DNA of 64,000 bases, taken from Streptomyces flavotricini. Lineage in GTDB: Bacteria > Actinomycetota > Actinomycetes > Streptomycetales > Streptomycetaceae. How positions within the stretch are numbered: position 1 is the stretch's first letter; each line of letters opens with the position of its first letter. Shown one piece after another: positions 43,794 to 50,852 of the stretch. The notes under the pieces were generated by a model, which was given only the letters and a program-made list of their open reading frames with translations, ran no database searches and had not been told where the DNA came from. The position numbers were made by a program, and so were the translations under genes. The stretch is taken from contig NZ_JAINUL010000001.1 of assembly GCF_020639365.1 (NCBI RefSeq), forward strand, positions 4,653,645-4,717,644, read 5' to 3'.

Positions 43794-44675
43794 CTACGCC
43801 TCGATCCTGTTTGCGGACCGGAGTCGAGCGAAGCTGCGGGCGAGCAGTCGCGAAACGTGCATTTGGGATACGCCGAGCTCCGCGCTGATCTGGGACTGCG
43901 TCAGATTGTTGTAGTACCGCAGCAGCAGGATCCTTTGTTCACGCTCGGGCAGCTGTACGAGGAGGTGCCGGACGAGGTCGCGGTGCTCGACCCCGGCCAG
44001 CTCCGGGTCCTCGTAGCCGAGGCGGTCCAGCAGCCCCGGGAGCCCGTCGCCCTCCTGGGCGGCCTCCAGCGAGGTGGCGTGGTACGAGCGCCCGGCCTCG
44101 ATGCAGGACAGCACCTCGTCCTCGGTGATCCGCAGCCGCTCGGCGATCTCGGGGGTGGTGGGGGTGCGCCCGTGCAGGGTGGTGAGGTCCTCGGTGGCCG
44201 CGTTCACCTGGACCCACAGCTCGTGGAGGCGGCGCGGTACGTGGACGGTGCGGACGTTGTCGCGGAAGTACCGCTTGATCTCTCCCACGACGGTCGGCAT
44301 CGCGAAGGTCGGGAACTGCACCCCGCGGTCCGGATCGAACCGGTCGATCGCGTTGATGAGGCCGATCGTGCCGACCTGGACCACGTCCTCCATCGGCTCG
44401 TTGCGGCTGCGGAAGCGGGCGGCCGCGTACCGGACGAGCGGAAGGTTCGCCTCGATGAGGGCCCCGCGCACCCGGTGGTGCTCGCTCGTGCCCGGCTGAA
44501 GGCCCTTCAGCTGGCCGAACAGGACCTGGGTGAGGGCTCGGGTGTCCGCGCCCCGGCTCGGCGGTCTCGGGGGCGCTGGGGGCTCCTCAGGGGGCTCCGG
44601 TCGAGGCGGGACCGGGGAGTCCTGGGGCTCCTGCTGGGGTGGCACCTGAGGCGCAGTACTGGCCGGCACGGTCAC
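43794..44675 (-). CDS. sigF: SigF-like sporulation/stress sigma factor
   Basis: A 293-residue paralogue of the downstream sigma factor, sharing nearly identical region 2 (LPLVRYAAARFRSRNEPMED). Its N-terminus is a Pro-rich tail (about 1-40), and region 4 reads LPEREQRILLLRYYNNLTQS followed by SAELGVSQMHVSRLLARSF. The YRLI-free C-terminus (LRSANRIEA) matches my recollection of Streptomyces SigF, the late spore sigma factor. GTG 44675 follows GAAGGGGTGG, almost the same leader as its neighbour. About 220 bases separate the two genes, so they probably have separate promoters. Confidence 0.85.
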   Translation of the reverse strand: MTVPASTAPQVPPQQEPQDSPVPPRPEPPEEPPAPPRPPSRGADTRALTQVLFGQLKGLQPGTSEHHRVRGALIEANLPLVRYAAARFRSRNEPMEDVVQVGTIGLINAIDRFDPDRGVQFPTFAMPTVVGEIKRYFRDNVRTVHVPRRLHELWVQVNAATEDLTTLHGRTPTTPEIAERLRITEDEVLSCIEAGRSYHATSLEAAQEGDGLPGLLDRLGYEDPELAGVEHRDLVRHLLVQLPEREQRILLLRYYNNLTQSQISAELGVSQMHVSRLLARSFARLRSANRIEA

Positions 44676-44831
44676 GCCACCCCTTCATGTCAACTCATCC
44701 GTCAAAAGCGGTCATAGCATCACAAGACATGTGCACTGTGTGCAAGCACCGTATATCGCCGTGTTGAGGGCAAGTTGGGCATAATGGGGTGTTTTGGGCA
44801 GGGCTGTCCGAGGGGGTGCGGGAACGCGAAA

Positions 44832-44857
44832 GCCCCCCACCCGTCGGAGTGGGGGGC
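44832..44857 (-). terminator. terminator of the small membrane-peptide gene
   Basis: GCCCCCCAC (44832-44840) pairs with GTGGGGGGC (44849-44857); on the minus strand CTTTCG follows the stem. Confidence 0.7.
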
Positions 44858-44890
44858 CGGTCGTTCGTGAGGCCGCGTCAGCGTACGGGT

Positions 44891-45052
44891 TCAGCGCACC
44901 AATTCGGTCATGAACGCGCCGATGCCGTGGGCCGCGTCCGATATGCCCTGGAAGCCTATTTTGACGATGTCGGCCGCCTTGACCGGCTGAGTGATGATCA
45001 CGAAGAGCACGAACACGACGAGCCCACTCATGATCATCTTCTTGGTGTCCAT
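44891..45052 (-). CDS. 53-residue single-helix membrane peptide
   Basis: A small protein starting MDTKKMIMSGL, with one transmembrane helix (SGLVVFVLFVIITQPVKAA) and an amphipathic tail (IVKIGFQGISDAAHGIG). No family is recognised, but the start with Lys pair, helix and following terminator look genuine. ATG 45052 is chosen; a TTG 21 bases upstream extends the frame without a better ribosome site. A GGGAGG lies about 12 bases before the ATG. Confidence 0.65.
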   Translation of the reverse strand: MDTKKMIMSGLVVFVLFVIITQPVKAADIVKIGFQGISDAAHGIGAFMTELVR

Positions 45053-45249
45053 GAGCGGTGTCGGCCTCCCCAACCGGTCCTGCTGATTCGGGTGAGTCTA
45101 ACCGTTCGTCTTCGGACACTCACCCGGCCTTTATGGACCAATGACCTGGCCGTCCGGGTCCTTTGCCGCAGTACGGGCGGGTGGGGGTGGCGCAGTATGG
45201 AAGGCGAGCCCACCGGTTCTGGCAGGAAATCGGTGGGTGAGGGACAGGA

Positions 45250-45394
45250 CCTCACTGCGGGGTCCGAGCCGCAAGCTTCCCCCTGACTGCGGTTCGGACT
45301 GGCAGGTTCCGTCCTCGTCGGGGGAAGTGGCTTGTCCCCCCGATGCCACTTCCCCCGCCCGTACGTCGAAGGCCCCGACCCCGGTCGGGGCCTT
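45250..45394 (+). ncRNA. candidate 6C-like small RNA
   Basis: Two strong hairpins with C-rich loops precede a terminator in a gene-free gap. Hairpin 1: 45262-45273 pairs with 45288-45299 (one G-T pair), loop containing five Cs. Hairpin 2: 45320-45331 pairs perfectly (12 bp) with 45345-45356, and its 13-base loop carries exactly six Cs (45336-45341). Two stem-loops with C runs in the loops define the actinobacterial 6C RNA family. The 5' end and promoter are not determined, and this is not the genomic context I know for 6C RNA, so family membership is tentative. Confidence 0.5.
45369..45394 (+). terminator. terminator of the candidate RNA
   Basis: AAGGCCCCGAC (45369-45379) pairs perfectly with GTCGGGGCCTT (45384-45394), followed by CTTC. 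It can also serve the minus-strand gene that ends at 45429. Confidence 0.75.
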
Positions 45395-45428
45395 CTTCGG
45401 CTTCCGCCGGCGTCCGGGGCCTCCGCCG

Positions 45429-45716
45429 CTACTGGACGGCGCCGAGCAGGCCCAGGACGGGCTCCACGGGGGCGATCACGGGCGCCAGGTCGTTCGGCAG
45501 CTCCGTCACCCGGCCGAGCTTGTCCAGCTCGTTGAGCTTCCCGCCGATCTCCTGGACGGAGCCGGGCGTGGCCCCCTGCGGCATGCCCGGGGCGGCCTGC
45601 GGCAGGTCCGGGAGGGTGATCGGGGCCGGAGTGGCGGCGGAGGCGGCGGGAGCGGCGAGGCCCGCGGCGGCCCCCGCGAGGGCGAAGGCGGCGAGCATGC
45701 GCTGGGTCTTGGTCAT
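45429..45716 (-). CDS. small secreted hydrophobic protein
   Basis: A 95-residue product with a signal peptide (MLAAFALAGAAAGLAAPAAS, cleavage near ASA-AT about residue 28). The mature part is Pro/Leu-rich with no Cys (PITLPDLPQAAPGMP and VIAPVEPVLGLLGAVQ). It matches a common Streptomyces class of small exported proteins of unknown function. ATG 45716 is the only start that gives the signal sequence. Confidence 0.7.
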   Translation of the reverse strand: MTKTQRMLAAFALAGAAAGLAAPAASAATPAPITLPDLPQAAPGMPQGATPGSVQEIGGKLNELDKLGRVTELPNDLAPVIAPVEPVLGLLGAVQ

Positions 45717-45835
45717 GCCGTGACAACGGCCGAGCGGGGCGCGCGGTCACGCGGGCGTCATCCGTAGAGACGCGTCGGGGGTCCGTCAGGGTTCGTCGGG
45801 GCCGACGGAACTCGACGCAACCCGTCGGAGGCGTC

Positions 45836-45865
45836 CCGTTCCACCCCGTCCCGTTCCACCCCGTC
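45836..45865. repeat. 15-bp tandem repeat, two copies
   Basis: CCGTTCCACCCCGTC at 45836-45850 is repeated exactly at 45851-45865, with a partial third unit after it. Non-coding, next to the tRNA-Ser(CGA) terminator. Confidence 0.7.
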
Positions 45866-45886
45866 CCGTGTCGGCCGGGAAAACGC

Positions 45887-45920
45887 CGGAAGCCCCGTCC
45901 CTTGCGGGGCGGGGCTTCCG
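45887..45920 (-). terminator. terminator after tRNA-Ser(CGA)
   Basis: CGGAAGCCCC (45887-45896) pairs with GGGGCTTCCG (45911-45920), with five further inner pairs around a 4-base loop, immediately downstream of the tRNA. Confidence 0.85.
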
Positions 45921-45927
45921 AACGAAG

Positions 45928-46012
45928 CGGTAGTGGAGGGATTTGAACCCCCGATGGGTTGCCCCATACTCGCTTTCGAGGCGAGCTCCTTCGGCCACTC
46001 GGACACACTACC
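45928..46012 (-). tRNA. tRNA-Ser(CGA)
   Basis: A class II tRNA on the minus strand, 85 bases. Acceptor GGTAGTG pairs with CACTACC. The anticodon loop CTCGAAA gives CGA, decoding UCG. The T loop GTTCAAATC is standard. CCA is not encoded. Confidence 0.95.
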
Positions 46013-46069
46013 GAGATGGATCCTAGCCTAAGGATCGGCATCAAATGAAATCGATACCGCCGAGCCCCG

Positions 46070-46561
46070 TCATCGGTCCCGGAAGAAGTCCGTCAGCTGC
46101 CGCGCGCACTCCTGCGCGAGCACGCCGCGGATCACCTCCGGTCGGTGGTTGAGCCTGCGGTCCCGTACGAGGTCCCAGAGCGATCCCGCGGCTCCCGCCT
46201 TCTCGTCGTCGGCGCCGTAGACGACCCGGGCCACCCGCGACTGCACGAGCGCGCCCGCGCACATCACGCACGGCTCCAGGGTCACCACGAGGGTGCACCC
46301 CGGAAGCCGCCATTCCCCGAGCCGGGCGGCCGCCCGGCGCAGCGCCAGCACCTCGGCGTGCGCCGTGGGGTCGCCGGTGGCCTCGCGCTCGTTGTACCCG
46401 GTGGCGAGGAGCTCGCCGTCCGGGCCCAGCACGACGGCGCCGACCGGCACGTCGCCGGCCGGCACCGCCCGGGCGGCCTCCGCGAGCGCGAGGCGCATGG
46501 AGTCCCGCCACGGGTCCCGTACGGGATCGGGGCCGTGCAGGGGGTGGTGCGTGGTGATCAC
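46070..46561 (-). CDS. tadA: tRNA-specific adenosine deaminase TadA
   Basis: A 163-residue zinc deaminase that converts A34 to inosine in tRNA-Arg(ACG), a tRNA encoded in this window at 28982. The zinc and catalytic motifs are intact: TAHAEVLAL (His, catalytic Glu) and LEPCVMCAGALVQ (two Cys), with TadA-specific VVYGADDEKAGAAGS. GTG 46561 overlaps the stop of the upstream acidic-protein gene by one base; an internal ATG at 46498 is an alternative. The coupling supports a functional link with that protein. Confidence 0.93.
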   Translation of the reverse strand: MITTHHPLHGPDPVRDPWRDSMRLALAEAARAVPAGDVPVGAVVLGPDGELLATGYNEREATGDPTAHAEVLALRRAAARLGEWRLPGCTLVVTLEPCVMCAGALVQSRVARVVYGADDEKAGAAGSLWDLVRDRRLNHRPEVIRGVLAQECARQLTDFFRDR

Positions 46562-47106
46562 TAGCGGACGGCCTCCAGCACCTCGGTGGCGCCGAGGGAG
46601 TCGGCGATCTCCGAGAGGGCGTCCCCGTCGAGGGTCATCAGTTGTTTGTTGCTGACGCCGAGGTCGTCCAGCAGCCGGGGGTCGCCGAGCGGGCCGGCGG
46701 GTACCGGTTCCGCGCCGGGCGAGTCCTCCTCGTCCTCGTCGTCGGCGTCCGTGAACGCGGCGATGGTCTCCTCCTCGCCGTCCTCGGTGCCGTCAAGGTC
46801 CAGTTCGTCGAGTTCGTCGTCCTCCTCGTCGCTGCCCAGCAGCTCGTCGGTCAGCATCGAGCCGTAGGAGCTGCGGGAGGCCGCGGAGGCGTTCGACACG
46901 AAGTACCGCGGGTCCTCCTCGCCGTCCACGCGGACGACGCCGAACCAGGCGTCCTCCTGCTCGATGAGGGCGACCACCGTGTCGTCGTCGACAGCGGCGG
47001 CACGGGCGAGATCGATCAGATCACTGAGGGACTCGACGTCGTCGAGTTCCATGTCGCTCGCTTCCCACCCGTCTTCGGTGCGCGCGAGCAGTGCGGCGAA
47101 GTACAC
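46561..47106 (-). CDS. tRNA adenosine deaminase-associated acidic protein
   Basis: A 181-residue, strikingly acidic protein: residues about 90-145 contain long Asp/Glu runs (GSDEEDDELDELDLDG, TDADDEDEEDSPG). The N-terminal part (YFAALLARTEDGWEASDMEL, then VVRVDGEEDPRYFVS) matches the actinobacterial family annotated as TadA-associated. Its function is unproven; coupled translation with tadA suggests a partner or regulator of tRNA editing. GTG 47106, with GGGAG seven bases upstream, is preferred over ATG 47127. Confidence 0.8.
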   Translation of the reverse strand: MYFAALLARTEDGWEASDMELDDVESLSDLIDLARAAAVDDDTVVALIEQEDAWFGVVRVDGEEDPRYFVSNASAASRSSYGSMLTDELLGSDEEDDELDELDLDGTEDGEEETIAAFTDADDEDEEDSPGAEPVPAGPLGDPRLLDDLGVSNKQLMTLDGDALSEIADSLGATEVLEAVR

Positions 47107-47399
47107 CGTGACTCTCCCACTGGTCATAGGCGTGCCGGTTGGAGGTCCCCCCGGCCGGAGGTGGGGAGGGTTGGAACGGCTGTCCTGCTCGCCGTTTCGT
47201 GCCCCGCCCAATCGGCATCGTGGCAGAAAGCGCGGCTTTGCGAGAGGTCTTCGGCGCTTGCGTCGTCCCGTGCCGTGCGCTCCGCGGGTTGTACGGGGGC
47301 AGCCGGGGCGCGCCGTGGCGGCCTCGCGGGGCCCCCGCGATCCCGCCCGGCGCCCCGGCGCGGCGCCGGTGCCGGGGCCCCGTCCCCGGGCGGCCCGGG

Positions 47400-47594
47400 C
47401 TACCAGCGGAACGTACGCATGCGCATCTGCTGGCGCATGCGGGCCGCACGGGCGCGGCGGGGCTGGACGCGGTCACGCAGGGCCCGCGCCTCCATCAGAT
47501 CGCGCAGGAACTGCGCTCTGCGCGCCCTGCGCTGTGCCGCCGTCTCCGGCTGCTGCGGCGCGTCGTTCTCTCGGCTCGGCTTCGTGTCGGGCAT
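47400..47594 (-). CDS. small basic Arg-rich protein
   Basis: A 64-residue protein, acidic and Pro-rich at the N-terminus (MPDTKPSRENDAPQQPE), then strongly basic and helical (AAQRRARRAQFLRDLMEARA and PRRARAARMRQQMRMRTFRW). No family name is known to me, but the codon pattern and the clean start at 47594 suggest a real gene. It could bind nucleic acid; this is inference from charge only. It lies downstream of the Usp gene on the same strand. Confidence 0.55.
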   Translation of the reverse strand: MPDTKPSRENDAPQQPETAAQRRARRAQFLRDLMEARALRDRVQPRRARAARMRQQMRMRTFRW

Positions 47595-47748
47595 CCGCCA
47601 TCACCCCGGCTGGTCCGGTAGTCCTCCTCCGCCGGCGCGAAGCAGACCCCCCGCACCCCACCTTCCCCCGGATGGGGCGATTGATGCCACCCCCTCGCAT
47701 CCCCCTTCGCATCCTCCTTCTCGGCCCCTTCGCAGCTCAGAGGGGTCG

Positions 47749-48687
47749 TCACTCGTCGTCCGACAGGGTCGGGACCACCGCCACCGGGCCGTGGGCGTGG
47801 TGGAGCACCGCGTGCGCCACCGAGCCGATCATCAGGGACCCGACGCTGCGCCGCGGGTGATGGCGGCCCACCACCACCAGGGCCGCCGACCGGGAGGCCG
47901 TCACCAGCCGCTCCGCCGCGTCGCCCGGGACCGCCGCCTGCTCCACCGGAACCTGCGGCCACCGGGCCCGGAACGGCGCCAGCCGCTCCGTCTGGGAGCG
48001 CAGCATCTCCCGCTCCGCCGGCACCGCGTTCCCGTCGTCGGCCAGGCCCTCCGGCGGGATCGCCTGGAAGGGGTTGTCCACCACCATGACCGGCGCCGGC
48101 GGGATCGCGTAGGCCGAGACCACCTGGACGGTGGTCCCCCGTGCGGCCGCTTCCGCGAAGGCGAAGGCCACCACGTCGTCCGCCGTCTCCGCGGCGTGCA
48201 GGCCGAGCACCACCCGCCCGGCGGACTGCCCGGCCCCCGCCTCGGCGCTGCGCGCCGCGTGCGGGACGACCACGACCGGGAAGGCCGCCGTGGAGGCCAC
48301 GGCGCGGCTGTTCGAGCCGAGCAGCAGGGCGGCGAAGCCGCCGCGGCCCCGGGAACCCATCACCAGCATCAGGGACTGCTCCCCGGTCACCCGCAGGGCC
48401 TCCGGCACGGAGCCCTCCAGCGACTCGTACCGCACCTCGGCCGGCAGCTCGGGGGCGCCGGCGAGGACGTCGCGTACGTGCTCGGCGACGGGGTCGGCGT
48501 ACTCCTTCGGCTGTGAGGGGTCGGCGAGGGAGGAGCGGCGCGCCGCGTACAGCTGGACGCTGTCGGGCAGGACGTGCGAGACCACGAGCGGGCTGCCGTG
48601 CCGCAGTGCCTCCGTCCGCGCCCATTCCAGTGCCTTGAGGCTGTGCTCGGACCCGTCGACGGCCACGACCACCGGTGCGTTGCTCAT
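47749..48687 (-). CDS. tandem-domain universal stress protein
   Basis: A 312-residue protein with two UspA domains (about 1-145 and 155-305). The first keeps the ATP-binding loop G-x2-G-x9-G-S (GSRGRGGFAALLLGSNS) and VDGSEHSLKALEWA. In the second the loop reads GRHHPRRSVGSLMIGS, so the second Gly of the motif is missing and ATP binding there is doubtful. Tandem Usps are common in actinobacteria under hypoxia and stationary phase. ATG 48687; it is divergent from upp. Confidence 0.88.
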   Translation of the reverse strand: MSNAPVVVAVDGSEHSLKALEWARTEALRHGSPLVVSHVLPDSVQLYAARRSSLADPSQPKEYADPVAEHVRDVLAGAPELPAEVRYESLEGSVPEALRVTGEQSLMLVMGSRGRGGFAALLLGSNSRAVASTAAFPVVVVPHAARSAEAGAGQSAGRVVLGLHAAETADDVVAFAFAEAAARGTTVQVVSAYAIPPAPVMVVDNPFQAIPPEGLADDGNAVPAEREMLRSQTERLAPFRARWPQVPVEQAAVPGDAAERLVTASRSAALVVVGRHHPRRSVGSLMIGSVAHAVLHHAHGPVAVVPTLSDDE

Positions 48688-48878
48688 CCGTCCAGCGTGC
48701 TGGGCGTCCGGGCGGGTCGCATCCGCAGGGGATCCGCGACGATCCGCGGGCGGCGGTGCGGGTTCGGACGCACGGGGGTGCGCGCACCGCGTAGCCTTTT
48801 GACCGTGGGTCGCGAAAAAGTGCGGCCGTTTTTGCAGGTCGCAGGTCGAAACCCGGCAGCTGAGCCTTGGAGGATGTT

Positions 48879-49514
48879 GTGCGTTTGCAGGTCGTCGATC
48901 ACCCCTTGGTGGCGCACAAACTGACCACCCTGCGCGACAAGCGCACCGACTCCCCCACCTTCCGTCGGCTCGCCGACGAGCTGGTGACCCTCCTCGCGTA
49001 CGAGGCCACCCGCGACGTGCGCACCGAGCAGGCCGACATCGTCACCCCGGTCGGCCCGACCACCGGCGTGAAGCTCTCGCACCCGCGCCCGCTGGTCGTG
49101 CCGATCCTGCGCGCCGGCCTCGGCATGCTGGACGGCATGATGCGGCTGCTGCCGACCGCCGAGGTGGGCTTCATGGGCATGGTCCGCAACGAGGAGACCC
49201 TGGAGGCCTCCACGTACGCGACGCGCATGCCGGAGGACCTCTCCGGGCGGCAGGTCTACGTCGTCGACCCGATGCTCGCCACCGGCGGCACGCTGGTCGC
49301 GGCGATCCAGGAACTGATCAAGCGCGGCGCGGACGACGTCACCGCCGTGGTGCTGCTGGCAGCGCCCGAGGGCGTCGAGGTCATGGAGCGCGACCTCGCG
49401 GGCACCCCGGTGACGGTCGTGACGGCCGCGGTGGACGAGCGGCTCAACGAGCACGGCTACATCGTGCCGGGCCTGGGCGACGCGGGCGACCGCATGTACG
49501 GCTCGGCCGAGTAG
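48879..49514 (+). CDS. upp: uracil phosphoribosyltransferase
   Basis: A 211-residue salvage enzyme that makes UMP from uracil and PRPP. The PRPP loop VVDPMLATGGTL is intact, and the family-specific C-terminal IVPGLGDAGDRMYG and the N-terminal VDHPLVAHKLTTLRDKRTD are present. Length is standard. GTG 48879 (MRLQVVDHP) follows GGAGG by five bases; a start at 48867 would place the ribosome site inside the gene. A 21-bp stem terminator follows. Confidence 0.96.
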   Translation: MRLQVVDHPLVAHKLTTLRDKRTDSPTFRRLADELVTLLAYEATRDVRTEQADIVTPVGPTTGVKLSHPRPLVVPILRAGLGMLDGMMRLLPTAEVGFMGMVRNEETLEASTYATRMPEDLSGRQVYVVDPMLATGGTLVAAIQELIKRGADDVTAVVLLAAPEGVEVMERDLAGTPVTVVTAAVDERLNEHGYIVPGLGDAGDRMYGSAE

Positions 49515-49529
49515 GGACCGACGCCGCCG

Positions 49530-49575
49530 CGCGAAGCAGCCGGCCGCCCCGGAAGGGGCGGCCGGCTGCTTCGCG
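49530..49575 (+). terminator. strong terminator after upp
   Basis: Bases 49530-49550 pair perfectly with 49555-49575 around loop GGAA: a 21-bp stem, among the strongest in the window. Confidence 0.9.
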
Positions 49576-49649
49576 TTCGGCAGTTCACCGCACCGGCAGT
49601 TCACCGCATCAGCAGTTCACCGGGTCGGCGGTCCACAGGATCAGCGCGT

Positions 49650-50312
49650 TCAGCAGGTCTTGGCGGGGGCCGGCTGCGGGTTGGCCAGCAGGTACAGCTC
49701 CTTGTCCGCCGCCTCCTTCGGGCTGAGCTCCTTGAAGGCGTCGCCGAGGATCAGGTCGATGTCCGCGCCCTCCCGGGCGTCGGTCTGCTGCGTATCGCCT
49801 TCGAGCTGGGTGCCCAGTACGGAGAAGGCCGCCTTGTCGGTCTTGGGCGAGCCGAGCAGTATCCCCGTCCCGGGGACCTTCTTGTCGAAGTCGGCGGGTG
49901 CGTTGCCGACCTTGCCGACGGTGAAGCCGCGCTTCTTCAGCTCGTCGCCGACCGCCTTGGCGAGCCCGGCGCGCGGGGTCGCGTTGTAGACGTTGACCGT
50001 GATCTCGCCGGGCTGCGGCAGGGCCACGGCCGGCTTGGCGGCGGCCGGGCTGGCGGCCGCCGCGGCGCCCGCCCTGGGCTTCGGGGTCGCGCAGTCCTTG
50101 CCGGCGGCGCTCTGGTGTTTGCCGCTGCCGCTCTCGCCGCGGAACACGTTCATGAGCTGCAGGGATCCGTAGCAGAGCAGGGCCAGACCGAGGGCTGCTC
50201 CGAGCACGGTGAGGACGATCCGGCGGCGTCGCCGCGGTGGCCTCATACGGGGGTAGGCAGCACCCGTGACGCGGTACTTTCCGCCCATGCCGGGGGGAGT
50301 GAGCATGCTCAT
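49650..50312 (-). CDS. membrane-anchored LytR C-terminal-domain protein
   Basis: A 220-residue protein: a basic cytoplasmic tail (PPRRRRR), one helix (IVLTVLGAALGLALLCYGSL, about 30-50), an Ala/Pro-rich linker and a LytR_C domain (EITVNVYNATPRAGLAKAVG, GFTVGKVGNAPADF). LytR_C domains lie outside the membrane and are linked to wall polymer metabolism; here there is no LytR-CpsA-Psr catalytic domain. ATG 50312 (MSMLTPPGMGGKYRV) is chosen as the most likely of two close ATGs. Confidence 0.82.
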   Translation of the reverse strand: MSMLTPPGMGGKYRVTGAAYPRMRPPRRRRRIVLTVLGAALGLALLCYGSLQLMNVFRGESGSGKHQSAAGKDCATPKPRAGAAAAASPAAAKPAVALPQPGEITVNVYNATPRAGLAKAVGDELKKRGFTVGKVGNAPADFDKKVPGTGILLGSPKTDKAAFSVLGTQLEGDTQQTDAREGADIDLILGDAFKELSPKEAADKELYLLANPQPAPAKTC

Positions 50313-50464
50313 GGGCGCAGCGTAGTACCGCCCGCCTGCGATGCCCACCAAATGATCTGTTGATAGGGCAAGACCGACCCGAAAGGCGCAATTCTCCCGA
50401 ACCGGAAGCCCAAGCGGGGCCTGGGCGGAAGCCCTTCGCGGCCTCGCCTACGGCGTGTCCCGGC

Positions 50465-50764
50465 TCAGTAGTCCATTTCGAGGACGCGCGCGTGCAGCAC
50501 CTGGCGCTGCTGCAGGGCCGCGCGCACGGCGCGGTGCAGTCCGTCCTCCAGGTACAGGTCGCCCTGCCACTTCACGACGTGGGCGAAGAGGTCCCCGTAG
50601 AACGTCGAGTCCTCCGCGAGCAGCGTTTCGAGGTCCAGCTGCCCCTTGGTCGTCACCAACTGGTCGAGCCGGACCGGGCGCGGGGCGACATCCGCCCACT
50701 GCCGGGTGGTTTCCCTGCCGTGGTCGGGGTACGGCCGCCCGTTTCCGATGCGCTTGAAGATCAC
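50465..50764 (-). CDS. ParB-like-fold small protein (often annotated VapB-type antitoxin)
   Basis: A 99-residue conserved Streptomyces protein. The segment YLEDGLHRAVRAALQQRQVL resembles the DGxHR core of ParB/sulfiredoxin-like domains, and the start (VIFKRIGNGRPYPDHG) is typical of its family. Databases often call this family a type II antitoxin, yet no toxin gene lies beside it. I would treat the antitoxin label with caution. GTG 50764 is the start; the HerA-like gene begins 88 bases away, divergent. Confidence 0.65.
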   Translation of the reverse strand: MIFKRIGNGRPYPDHGRETTRQWADVAPRPVRLDQLVTTKGQLDLETLLAEDSTFYGDLFAHVVKWQGDLYLEDGLHRAVRAALQQRQVLHARVLEMDY

Positions 50765-50852
50765 ACGGAAAGCCTACCGGGCCGGTGCCTGCGGGCGCAG
50801 CCTTGCCAAGCTGGTGCAAAAGTGGCAGGCAGGGCTATTTCGGGAGTGATGT

